A stretch of DNA of 64,000 nucleotides, from NCBI RefSeq assembly GCF_000764305.2, contig NW_025937525.1, positions 47,860 to 111,859 on the forward strand, in the 5' to 3' direction. The position numbers were made by a program, and so were the translations under genes. This stretch comes from Hyalella azteca (Eukaryota > Arthropoda > Malacostraca > Amphipoda > Hyalellidae). Positions 21,531 to 32,039 of the stretch are shown piece after piece; within the stretch, counting starts at the first letter, position 1, and each line of letters begins with the position of its first letter. The notes beneath the pieces are model-generated. The model was not told the origin of the DNA, ran no database searches, and was given only the letters and a program-made list of their open reading frames with translations.

Positions 21531-23788
21531 ATGAAGACTTTGTGTCTGTCACTGTTGGCAACCACAGCCACAATGTCACTACTAGCAACGACTGCAATGG
21601 CCGTGATGTTCCAAATGGTCTTGAGAGACGTGACCGTATATGGTCCCAACATTTCCCTAACGACAAACTTGTGTAAGTAATTTGGTTGCTAGGATTCAAC
21701 GTCATAACAAAGTCATATCTTTATCGTAAATAATCGATTATATTAAATTTAAAACTTGTTTATTTGAATGTCTATTGGCATTACAATGGGATCGTATTCT
21801 CCCGATGTCTCGTTTTCTTGTAAAATTATTTATGTTTCGCTTTTAAATCTATCAGATTTGAACTTTCAAATATGATAATTTTATCTTTAATAGGAATGTA
21901 ATTTCATCTTCGCCGAGTGTATATCTTCGCCGCGCTTAAAACGCTATTAGTTTTCTTCAGCCGCCGCACCTCTCTGACATAGACTAAGGAGCAAAAGTAT
22001 GAGTAGATAGTCTTCTCAAGAAGCAGCTGATTAAGAGTGAGGAGCCGCCTTTTGCCTGAGCCACTACACTTTGTAATGTCTGTAAATATCTGCCTCTAAA
22101 TGTCTGTATAATGTCCGTACTTGTAAAATTGAATGTATTAAGTTTATAGTCCTATGTCGTGGTTTCGAGTTTTCCGTGAAATGTAAATATACCTTGTGTC
22201 CTTTGAAGATTCGCTGAGCCACTCTGATTAATCCTCGTACGCTAGGGCCCGTAGGCAGAGGAGACCCCGTAACGTCGTGTATGGAGCGTAATTCTCCCGC
22301 TACACTATTTCATCCCTTGAATACAAAAAATTTTATCAGCCAATGAGTGATACAAAAAAATCATTTTCCTACTCATTATGTTACCTCTTATCTAATTCTG
22401 AACTTGGAAGAAATTTACTGTTCAAGACACGTCAAAATTTAAGTTTTATTTTAATTAATAATAATCTTTAATGATACCAGGTGACTGCAGAATGCACTGC
22501 TTCGTACGGCCCAAGTGCAGCGTTGCATCGTACGACATCGCGACGTCGGTGTGCAGCATGACGTACGAACCTACTTCTGAAGTCACGATAACACTTGCTC
22601 CCGGTGTCATCAGCCTCTTCAAGTTCGGTGAGACTTTTTCTGCCAATAAATTGTTCAAAGGAGCCTTGTAAGTGGAATTTTAGCATTCATGAAAGCTGAA
22701 TTTTAATGCATGGACAGTCTTAAATGTAACTTTAAATTAACTTATTGACAATGTACATTTGTAGCCTCTCTTCTGTTATGAGATGTGAAGCGCTGTGTAG
22801 CGCGTTAATGTTGTAGTAGTTGTTTAAAATACATGTATGCGCGCTTACTATCACACTGAGGGTTGCCAAATGGGAATTTTTCCGGCCAGGTTTCAAACTT
22901 TATTTTTTCCAATATCATTTGCCAGCAAAAAAATTATGATGGCGGTTATATCTAATTGTACTTTACAAAGTACAGAAAAAAGAAGACGAAATTAATTTTT
23001 ACACTGCAATCAACGGATTACTTGGTAAATATTAAATTGCATGCAAGTTTTTTTTTTTTTGTCGCTGATTTAACCAGTTTTTACCACCAAATGGCCACCT
23101 GATCACACTTGTTTCCTGATCACAGTGTTGCAAGAGGTCTTCATCACCAAAAACCTGACCCGTTACGGTACTCTAGACATCCAGAAGAAGATCTGCGACG
23201 CCGAACGCGGGGTACCGCTCATCATCAACACCGCGCAGCTGCGTCGACAAGCACAGCAACTCGTTACTGGTATTACTATTAAAGATTTTTTTTCAGTTGT
23301 AAAGTTTTTGATCCAATTTCGGTGCATCGAGAAGATTATTTATTACGCATGTCTACGGAGAAGCTTAGAGTCCCACAGTTTGATTGCACAACCTTCACAA
23401 CCACGCAAAAACGCCCAAAATTCGAGTATGTTAATTTCAATCGCACTACTACTGCACACAGTACTGTCTTAGTCTCTGTATACGTTCATTGAAATTTTTT
23501 CCAGAACACGGCCTGCAGAACGGACCATGGGGATGGAACGGACTGTGGGGAATTGGCCGTCGTGCTTGGCTCAGCGCCTACCGAACTCACTACAACGGAA
23601 CCTACAACTGGCCCGACAACTCCCCTGTGATTGGCAGCGTCTTCACTGCTGGCGACTTCGTTACAGATGTATTGCAGCTCAGCTACAGTTTGGCAGCTCA
23701 GCTCGCCGAGGGAGGAAAAATTGTTATGACTCCGACAAATACAATATTCAGCGAAGAGTACCCAGTGTTATGCAAGCGAATTTATTGA
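21531..23788 (+). CDS. Gene 2: secreted PAN-like plus C-type-lectin-like protein (four exons)
   Basis: Exons 21531-21672, 22481-22627, 23126-23269 and 23505-23788 (TGA) join in phase (1, 1, 1) to 238 aa. Every boundary is GT-AG: GTAAGT, GTGAGA and GTATTA donors; ACCAG, ATCACAG and TTCCAG acceptors. Exon 1 encodes a hydrophobic signal peptide (residues 1-24, two LLATT repeats) and a short mature start. Exon 2 is a PAN/Apple-like module (CDCRMHC, PKCSVASY, SVCSMTY). Exons 3-4 are a CTLD: KKICDAERGVPL at the start, then LWGIGRRAWLSAYRTHYNG, YNWPDN and EEYPVLCKRIY at the end. The outer cysteine pair is present, but the usual inner pair is missing, as is any EPN/QPD or WND motif. Exon order and splice phases of exons 3-4 match gene 1, so the two are paralogues. 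Function inferred only: extracellular binding protein of the lectin-like class. The 5' UTR start is not determined. Confidence 0.85.
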
Positions 23789-23789
23789 A

Positions 23790-25108
23790 AGCCTGTTATA
23801 GTCGGGGGACTCGATGCTTACTTTGGTTTCACCAGCACAGGACTTAACAACTCAAAAACATCCGTTCAGCTTTAATTGGACAGAAATTTGTTGTTGCTAT
23901 TGATTCAGGATACTACAAATTTTTTGGAACAGTTTAAGCATCTAGATGATTCCCCATGTTCCGATAGTATTCAAAACGCAGTCTGCACCTCCAGAGCCTG
24001 TAACCCAGTAGAAATTAATATATATATATATATATATAATAACATTCTAAAATAATTGTGCATGTTATTAATTTGGGGCACAGCGTGAACAATCCTGATA
24101 AAAAAGGACAAATTGTGTTTCCAGTTAAAAAAAACTTTAATTTAATTGGCAAGAGTATTCCAAAAGGTGGATAATTTAGCTTAATTCACTACAAAATTCG
24201 GCCCTTTGGAGAACCTCGATGCTGAGGTGAACTTCTACGTCCCGCACATAACGGTACCACGACACCTTCCTTTTATTTAAACTTCATTTTGACAATCTTG
24301 CCACAAATACAGGCATGGATATCTTAAATAAGTACGAAAAAATTATCTTCAATACAAATATACAATTCGGAAGCAACCCTCCTGGATTAATTACAGGTAA
24401 TGAAAAAATGCTTTATATCTTTAAATTCGCTTCATTTTTTTATGGCAGTGTTATTACCACTCGTTTTAAACTACAACATTGAGATAATATTAGCACTAGA
24501 GTTAAGCACAAATAACCACAATTGGGTTTATTAGCCCAGTAATGCACGTTTTTCTCACGGTAATCAATTATAAAACCTTCTAAAATAAAATAATAAATAT
24601 TCAAAATTATTATGGTGCATGGTTTAACAGGCCAGCTATTGGCCACGCATGGAACGCTGTAGTTTTTTTTAAGCCGTATCACTTCTTCTAACCGGACTTG
24701 GAATTAAAAATATAGAAATCTGTCAGTGATATATCTGTTTACTAATCGAGAACGGGGCTCTAACTATGATTGCCATTGGGAGATTGTTAAGAAAGAAATT
24801 GGCACTGATTTTTAAATGTGTTTATAGAAATTATCTGCTCTTTGGACTTTATCTTTTTCGTTTGCAGGTGTAATGATGTGTGTTCATATTGTGAATTCAG
24901 TCCCAGCATAGAACACTGACACCTTTAATTCTCGAACGAATTAACTTACTTGATGGCATTTACAATAATGGGCTTATAATTGCATCAACCTCGTATGGAA
25001 GGGACCACGGGCTGAAACTTAGGGATTATAAATATTAATGTTGCTTATATCTCAATACACAGAGTATTTAATAATGATTTTTACGAATATATAATTCGTA
25101 ATGATATA
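23790..25108. other. Downstream of gene 2, no supported gene
   Basis: Contains an (AT)n run at 24018-24042. No canonical AATAAA is close to the stop codon of gene 2, so its poly(A) site is not assigned. The 80-codon ORF 24682-24440 has no recognisable features. Confidence 0.4.
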
Positions 25109-25109
25109 A

Positions 25110-26070
25110 TATAAATTTAAAAGCGAAGAAAACTCCACAAAAATTCAGCATTTCTCTATTGAAAACGTTTCGGAGACCAGCTCCATCGTCAGTTCGATAA
25201 AAATAGAACACAAATACAGTCAGAAAATTAATAAGGTTTGGAGTCAAAAGAAAAAAAACAACAGAAGTTAATACCTAAATTTACAGGCAAAGGGCAGAAT
25301 AATAAAGAAATACCTACGTATCTATTCACATTTCCTAACGGATAAGAACTGTAGGCAGCATTTAAACTAGGCTTCTTTTTAAAAATACACAATGATATCA
25401 AAATGCGCAGATCGGAAGCACCAGAACTATAAGCTACAACCTTAAAGTCAGTGTCGGACACCGGAACGTTGCACTGTTCGCCATGAGTGCGCACAGCCGA
25501 GTGAGGAGGGCGCAATAGTAACTGTCCAGTCCTATAACTCCTCCCTTTATGCCCAGCGACCCTAGTGTAAAGGTTGCGTGCCGCATCCCAACGTACGCAG
25601 ATGCACATCGTGCACAACTAAATTTATAAACTTGGTATGATCGCATTATAGGACTGGGCAGTTACTATCGCGCCCTCCTCATCCGGCTGTGCGCACTCAT
25701 GCGGAACAGTGCAACGTTCCAGTGTCCCACACTGACTTTAAGGTTTTAGCTTATAGTTCTGGTGCTTCCGATCTGCGCATTTTGATATCATTGTATATTT
25801 TTAAAAAGAATCCTAGTTTAAATGCTGCCTACAGTTCTTATCCATTAGAAATTGTGAATAGATAGGTATTTCTTTATTATTCTGCCCTTTGCCTGTAAAT
25901 TTAGGTATTAACTTCTGTTGTTTTTTTTACTTTTGACTCCAAACTTTATTAATTTTCTGACTGTATTTGTGTTCTAGATTTATCGAACTGACGATGGAGC
26001 TGGTCTCCGAAACGTTTTCAATAGAGAAATGCTGAATTTTCGTGGATTTTTCTTCGCTTTTAAATTTCTA
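25110..26070. mobile_element. Foldback Penelope-like unit 2 with GIY-YIG endonuclease remnant
   Basis: Arms 25110-25545 and 25646-26070 are inverted copies of one Penelope-like 3' end. On the minus strand, 25646 to about 25290 encodes a GIY-YIG-type endonuclease region (VYKFSCARCASAYVG; after a frameshift HKGRSYRTGQLLLRPPHS, TDFKVVA, DLRIL and KKPSLNAA), matching the C-terminal nuclease of Penelope polyproteins. The plus-strand arm carries only the C-terminal part of the same region. Each arm also holds CTGACGA, GGAG, a loop, CTCC and GAAACG (left arm 25165-25193 on minus; right arm 25988-26013), a hammerhead-like core as known in Penelope terminal repeats. No reverse transcriptase is present. 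Inactive. Confidence 0.8.
25988..26013 (+). ncRNA. Hammerhead-ribozyme-like core
   Basis: CTGACGA (matches CUGANGA), a 4-bp helix II (GGAG/CTCC) and GAAAC follow in the right order. A single U between CTGACGA and the helix departs from the strict consensus. Helices I and III and the cleavage site were not established by eye, so this is a motif-level call. Confidence 0.45.
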
Positions 26071-26074
26071 GTGA

Positions 26075-27208
26075 ATCTGCGATTCAAGCAATCTATTGAC
26101 GTTATATAATATAATTGTATGATAATATATAAATAATATAATAATATTATATTATATATAATGATATAAAATTCACCTGCTTTAGTTATCGATTTTCAAG
26201 TTATCTTTGGTTATTTAATCTTCAGTAGATTACGTCTTCAAGTGGTTTGAATAAAAATTTTCTTTTGTTGTGGATTATTACTGTCAGGTTAGGTCAAGTC
26301 TAGCAATTATTTCTTTCAAGCCACAGAAATAAAACGAGTGTAAGACCTGAAAGGTTTGCGAAGCGTGATCTCATACCGAAAACAAAAAAAAATAATTATG
26401 CATATATAGATGACGAGAACCTTAAGATATTAATATTTATGTAAATATAATACATAGATATACTTCAGCGATAAGCCCAATTCCCCAAATTAATGTCGTG
26501 AATTCTTGAATATATTTATAAAAGGCGATTTGTTCATGAATTCACAATTGCGTAACACTTGAGAGGAAGATGTTGGTCTGTACACAATGCAGATTTAAAT
26601 TTAATCTAGTGGCAATTAGGTTATTAGACTGAAGGGTTTACTTTATTAATTTAATCAAAATCATCTTTAATTTAAATCCCTCCTGAATTCAGTAAAATTA
26701 ATTTTGTGGGACAAAACCATGACAGCCTTAGATGTAGTTAATATAATTGATTTTTTAGTCATATTCTATTGTGTCCCACAGAATTTTTCATAGAATTACT
26801 TTAAAATAAACATTTTTTGGCGGAAATTTGCATTGATCTTCATCACTTAGTCATTATTACATTGGTCTTCATTACTAAGTTATTATTGGACTGATCTTCA
26901 TTACTGAGTCTTCAATGCAGCGGTCTTCACAGTTTCATTAACAGTTTTAAGGTGCAGTTTTGTCAGGTGCTGCTGCCAGCTGCAACAATTACTGATTTAC
27001 TCGTTACACGGTTATTATGAGCTTTGCTATTCTTCCTATAACTTCAATCAGACTGACGGGGAGAATGGGACAGTAGAAAATTTATAATCTATATATTAGA
27101 CAAGAAGCAATAGATTAATATAGGTTTGACGGGATAGAATATCGACAACAGGCTATTGAGGAGTTGTGAATCGATGGCGCCGGAGAGAAGATGAGTTTTT
27201 ATGGTGTT
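26075..27208. other. Intergenic, AT-rich
   Basis: Starts with a TATAAT-rich run (26100-26165). Three diverged copies of a short CTTCATTACT-AGT-ATTA word occur at 26838-26910. No gene recognised. Confidence 0.4.
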
Positions 27209-27212
27209 GGCT

Positions 27213-27650
27213 TGTTGTGATCGGCATACCGTATAATAATTGTTTGTTTATATTTGAATATTTATTTATCTCTGTTATTCTGCAATTCTGAAATTTTCTA
27301 AGCTCGTCTATTCTTAACGTATTTTTCTCAATTACTAGTTAGACCTAAGAACTGAAAAAATGGTTCTTTGGTGAACGACGCGTCCGTAGTTAGGGAGAAT
27401 TTTCAATACGAGTTAGTAAGTTAGTGGAAGCCGTTGGTGGAAGTCGCATGTGCACAGTGTAAAGTCTATGAATTTAACGGCGAAAATTAACAACAATAAA
27501 TAACCAATTAACAAATTAATTAACAACAAATTAACAAATTAACTCCGCAACAAAGTTAGTGTTCTGCCGAACTAGACGATCACATTAATAATTAAGGCTT
27601 TTATGAAGTGGTTGCCACGTATAGACTGCGGCGGCGTGAGCGCCACGATA
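27213..27650 (+). repeat. 5' LTR
   Basis: 438 bp, closely matching the 3' LTR. It differs by an extra GCATACCGTATAATAATT after TGTTGTGATCG and by an AAC/AAT-rich stretch at about 27487-27542 absent from the 3' LTR. Confidence 0.88.
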
Positions 27651-27842
27651 TTAATTGGTGCCGTGACCATGATCTGAAGTGACTTATGACAGTGCCAGTA
27701 GACCTTCAGTAAACAGTTAAAGAAAGGCAAAAATTAAACCAGTGGTGATAATTATTTAGTGATTATTTATTAGTGTTTGGTGTCTCCACTCTCATGGTTT
27801 TCCAGCGTTTATTTTTCCATAAGCTCGTTAAATTTCATCATC

Positions 27843-28893
27843 ATGGCCGAGTCCCTTGACTTACGTCAGACAGCATCTGCGGAAGAAGAAGAGGATTGTA
27901 TATTAGAGAACTTGAGGCATATTGATAAATTTATGACAGCTGTAAAAACAAGAACAGGCAGTATGTCAACGAAAACTAGAGACGAGCTACTCCGTATTAA
28001 AGCAAACTTTGATTTAGCAGTGACGAACTTAGAAGAGCAGCAGAAGGAAGTGAAGAGTGAAGAGAATCGTGCAGCCAAGGGAGCTATCCCGAAGAAGAGG
28101 AAATGCAAGAAAACATCAGAAAGCTCACGAAACTCTGACACAGACTCGACCAGCAACCCAACGGACACGATGAGTGAAACTACAAACAGTGAAGATGACA
28201 CGCCAAGCAAGAAAACTAGAAAAACACAACCGAAGATTAAGCAACGCAGACGGAAAGACACATTCACGCAGTTGATTGAAGCAGCAAGTAAACTCGATAT
28301 GAGAAAGACGCCAGCATTCTCTAACTTTGACAACCAGATGAGAGACCGACGCAACTTCACTAGACCACCCAGGCAACTTATGCCGTATTCCTATAGGAAT
28401 ACGGCATGTGCTTATTGCGGAAGAATTGGTCATGTGGAAGCTAACAGCAGAAAAAATTACATTTGTGTTTTTCTTGTGGATCACCCGACCATTTCTTTAC
28501 AATTGCCCGAGGAACTTCAGACGTCAACCACAAAACCAGAAGTTCAACTCTCAACCACAAGCATTCAACCATCAGACAAGAACAGAGTTCAACAGAAATC
28601 CTCAACGATACTCCAATCACTCTAGCCATCATTTGAACCCATGGCGTAATCGCTTTGCGTCATTGACAGATGAGCTTCAGGATGTATTCCAGACGCCTTA
28701 CGTTCAGCATCGACAACAATCAGTTCAATACCGACAGCAACCTGTTCAATACCGACAGCAACCTATTCAATGCCAACCGCGACCTGTTCATCCTTCGCAC
28801 CAACGACACGTTCACCTTCCGAACCAGCAACCTGACAACATCAACCACAGCAATCATCTCAACAGCAATCCCTACGATCTGAAAAGCAGCTAG
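27843..28893 (+). pseudogene. gag-like protein of the LTR element (frameshifted)
   Basis: The first AUG in good context is at 27843 (ATCATGGCC). The product starts acidic with a probable coiled region (residues 1-90), followed by a Lys/Arg-rich and Ser/Thr-rich segment with runs such as KKRKCKK and KIKQRRRKD. Zinc-knuckle remains follow at about 28405-28500: CAYCGRIGHVEAN (fourth ligand Cys changed to Ser), then after a +1 shift CFSCGSPDHF, then after another shift NCPRNFRRQ. The shifts lie in an A-run near 28450 and near 28498. The tail to 28893 is Gln/Arg/His-rich with a tandem Q[YC]RQQPV. The chain is not a working protein as it stands. Confidence 0.7.
28380..28407. repeat. Perfect 28-bp palindrome inside gag
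   Basis: ATGCCGTATTCCTA is followed at once by its exact reverse complement TAGGAATACGGCAT. It lies just 5' of the first zinc-knuckle codon and encodes part of LMPYSYRNTAC. Confidence 0.95.
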
Positions 28894-29019
28894 ACGTCCT
28901 AGGTGATTTAGCAACTGCATCTGACAGGATTGAGGTGAGCACCTCTCAGATTGAACAAGTAGACAAGCATTTAATCAAAAGCGTTCCGAGTGTAAATTTA
29001 TCGATTAGTCCCCAACATA

Positions 29020-29367
29020 ATGAAAAAAGCTGATAATTTGTCAAACAATATGGATAGTCGCTCACGAGACAATTTCATTCTCTGGTTGGAACAGGCGATG
29101 TCTGTACAAGAAAACTTGTTGAAGCGAGTAGCGACATTATCGAAGGGTTTGGGGAAGAACTTGAGAAAATATTGGGCAGATTTGATCGAAATGAGTGATG
29201 ATGAGGATGACAGAAGTGATTCGATGAATGAAATGGTGATGAAAAATGCGGTGAAAGTTGTGTTTAATCATTTGAAGACTGTGTGTGAAAGTATTAGAGA
29301 TTATAAAGAAGGCATGTCAGAACCATGGTGCCGAAAATATGAAGGTAAAACTGTTCAAGGAGCCTAA
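29020..29367 (+). CDS. Second ORF of the LTR element, unknown product
   Basis: 115 codons from ATG, acidic and probably helical (LEQAMSVQENLLKRVATLSK, MSDDEDDRSDSMNE). It could be the continuation of the gag region or a separate accessory ORF. No enzyme motif is visible. About 800 bp of untranslated sequence separate it from the 3' LTR. Confidence 0.4.
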   Translation: MKKADNLSNNMDSRSRDNFILWLEQAMSVQENLLKRVATLSKGLGKNLRKYWADLIEMSDDEDDRSDSMNEMVMKNAVKVVFNHLKTVCESIRDYKEGMSEPWCRKYEGKTVQGA

Positions 29368-30159
29368 GTTATCGCTGTAGAAATTTCACCCAAACTTTGC
29401 GCCAATAGTCTTGATTTTCGAGTTTCGTATTGTTCGCGCAATGTCCATATTTGAATTTTTTGTACAGGTCACGCAATTTCATGTGTATATCCTAAATGAC
29501 TCATATTGATCGCGTTCCGTTATAAATTAAATGTATTGCTTTATCGGGTGTTTAAATTGTGTACATTAATTTTAGGTATAAGTTTACTTGATGCGTGTGC
29601 AATTAAAACTATAACGTGTGTGCAAGTTAAAATTTGCTTTAGTCCCGTATCTTGGCCGGTACGGGAGAGCGTAAATTTAAGAATTGTGCATCAGCAGTAG
29701 GCCGAATTGCGCTACTAAACTAACAGAGTAATTTTTTTGACTTGTCTTGAACCTGTAGATTGCATATGCTAAATTGGCCATCCTGAAATGTAAATGCTAT
29801 GACATGATTACAGCGATAGACGTTTATGTATAGTGTCTAAGTAACGGAACTATCACACGACTAGGTTGAAATTTCATTCGTATCGCTAGGTGTCTTTGTT
29901 AGTAAAACTTGTTTGAATGCTTTGTAAAAAAAATCGTTCAACTTTACTCAATGTAATTAATAGGGACCGCTTGCGGTATATATAGCTGTTAAGTGTGTTC
30001 TAAATATAGCTGTATTATTGTGTGTGTTATGGTGTGTGTTAGGATGTTTAAGTAATCAGAATATGCTAGACCTTTTTGTAAATAATGTACTTAGGCTGCG
30101 AAGCATGATAATGCGTTATTTTTTTTGCGTGGATATAAGTATCCACTGGTGGGGGGAAA

Positions 30160-30534
30160 TGTTGTGATCGTTTGTTTATATTTGAATATTTATTTATCTC
30201 TGTTATTCTGCAATTCTGAAATTTTCTAAGCTCGTCTATTCTTAACGTATTTTTCTCAATTACCAGTTAGACCTACGAACTGAAAAAATAGTTCTTTGGA
30301 GAACGACTCGTCCGTAGTTAGGGAGAATTTTCAATACGAGTTAGTAAGTTAGTGGAAGCCGTTGGTGGAAGTCGCATGTGCACAGTGTAAAATCTATGAA
30401 TTTAACGGCGAAAATTACTCTCTTGTTTTTTATCCTCCGCAACAAAGTTAGTGTACTGCCGAACTAGACGATCACATAAGGCTTTTATGAAGTGGTTGCC
30501 ACGTATAGACTGCGGCGGCGTGTGCGCCTCGACA
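30160..30534 (+). repeat. 3' LTR
   Basis: 375 bp, TGTTGTGATCG ... GCGCCTCGACA, directly preceded by the purine tract and followed by the GGCT duplication. Confidence 0.88.
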
Positions 30535-30787
30535 GGCTAAAATCACGATTAGGTACGAATTCTCTGCACATAATATCTGGATTATGGACGAAACTGGAAC
30601 GAAGATTTTTTTCTGATCAACTAAATTTATTTTTCTAGTCAAGGATACATTTTTCATGTCAAGGACGAATTTTTTATCGCAAGGATATATTTATTTATTT
30701 ATTTTTATGCTCAATGAAATATTTTTCTTCACGTCAGTGATAGATTTTTTTAAGCCAAGAGCATATTTTTTCAAGTAAAGGATATGA

Positions 30788-31160
30788 TTTTTTGAGTTGT
30801 TAATAAATGAATGAATGTCAAATTTTTTTATTAAATTTTTCTTATTTTCAACTGTAAAGTGTTGTTTTATCATTTTTAAACGAAAAATATGCAATTGTGG
30901 TAAAGGGACCAGGGGTGGGCGCCTTGCCCCAAGCCCATGGGCCCATTGCCACAGGGGTGGGGACAATGGGCCCATTTGACACTTTTTACAAAATAGTGTT
31001 TCATTAAAAATTGAATAACTCTATAGGCGTCTAATTCACATCATACATTCCTCATTAGTTGTACCTTTAAACAAAACAAAGAACCACCTCGTATCAATTA
31101 AAACTTCATCAAAATTTAGTTTAAAAAGGTGGGGGGTTGGCGCGCTGCTCCATGTTGCCC
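30788..31160 (-). mobile_element. Dispersed repeat R1, copy 2 (inverted)
   Basis: Reverse complement of 12170-12542, with the same GC-rich centre (GGTAAAGGGACCAGGGGTGG, CCTTGCCCCAAGCCCATGGG) and the same AT-rich ends. Similarity ends sharply on both sides, which supports a mobile unit. Confidence 0.75.
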
Positions 31161-31164
31161 AACT

Positions 31165-32035
31165 CTCCTTGTTCTTAGCGATCGTCCCTAGTTTACAAGT
31201 ATAGTTGTGCGCAGTGCGCATCAGCGTACGTTGGTACCCTAACAAAATATAGAGCTGAGGGCGGATCTGAATTAGGAAACGCCTAGGACTCGGGGAGCAT
31301 AGTAAATCAGCTTCTATATGTCCGTTTTTTGGTCTATATTTCAATCCCAAGACAGACAGACAGTTACGAGAGCCTGCATGGTCCTTACTCTGGCGGCCTT
31401 AAAGCGGTTCGTATTGAGGTCGTCCCCGAATCCGGAGCAGCTCTGACCGAGTTTGACTGCATGATTAAAAGAATCGCACCCCCCCCCCTTCCTCTGCAGT
31501 GAGAGGAAGGGAGTTGAAATTTAATTTTTACATGATTTACTATCAATGCCTATTTCTTTAACTCGCTGAATACAAAGAGAAAAAGAAAGAAACACGATTC
31601 TAAGAAAATTTAAAATCGTGTGTAATAATGTTCGTGGAATAAACATTTTTCCTTCACATCCGACGAAATAACTGAAAAAGTTATCGATAATCAACTAATG
31701 GTAACAATATCAGCGTTGTGCAACCAAACAATATTAGTGTTGCGTATTCTCTGCTATGAAGAGCGCTGCCACTTCGAAATTTACCAAAGCATTGGAAAAT
31801 GGACAAAAAATTGAACCACGATGCAATCAATTTTCGATTGTATTGAATTAACTGATAACGGGTTTTCACTCTATTGTATTGGTAAGCATTTACCGGACCT
31901 TTTCAAAACTAACGATAGATTGAATTAGCTACGAGACTTCCACCAAGTTGGTGCTAGGCAATTCAAGTATGAACATATATTTATCCACAACTTTGTCTAG
32001 TCTGCTCTTGAACGCGTTCATGTTCTACATGACGG
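31165..32035. other. Intergenic, no supported gene
   Basis: A C-homopolymer at about 31479-31489 and a short GACA repeat near 31352 are the only notable features. ORF 31869-31681 lacks any family character. Confidence 0.4.
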
Positions 32036-32039
32036 TAGT

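Larger units (their letters stand above)
27209..30538 (+). mobile_element. LTR retrotransposon with gag remnant, no pol
   Basis: The element runs 27213-30534 between 4-bp target duplications GGCT (27209-27212 and 30535-30538). Both LTRs start TGTTGTGATCG. The 5' copy ends CGATA and the 3' copy CGACA, so the TG..CA rule holds for the 3' one. After the 5' LTR comes TTGGTGCCGTGACC, a plausible primer-binding region. GGTGGGGGGAAA directly before the 3' LTR is a good polypurine tract. The interior carries a gag-like reading frame only; no protease, reverse transcriptase or integrase could be found. Size 3.3 kb. It is best seen as a non-autonomous derivative. The paired zinc-knuckle layout resembles Bel/Pao gags; Ty3/Gypsy is not excluded. 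Confidence 0.88.
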
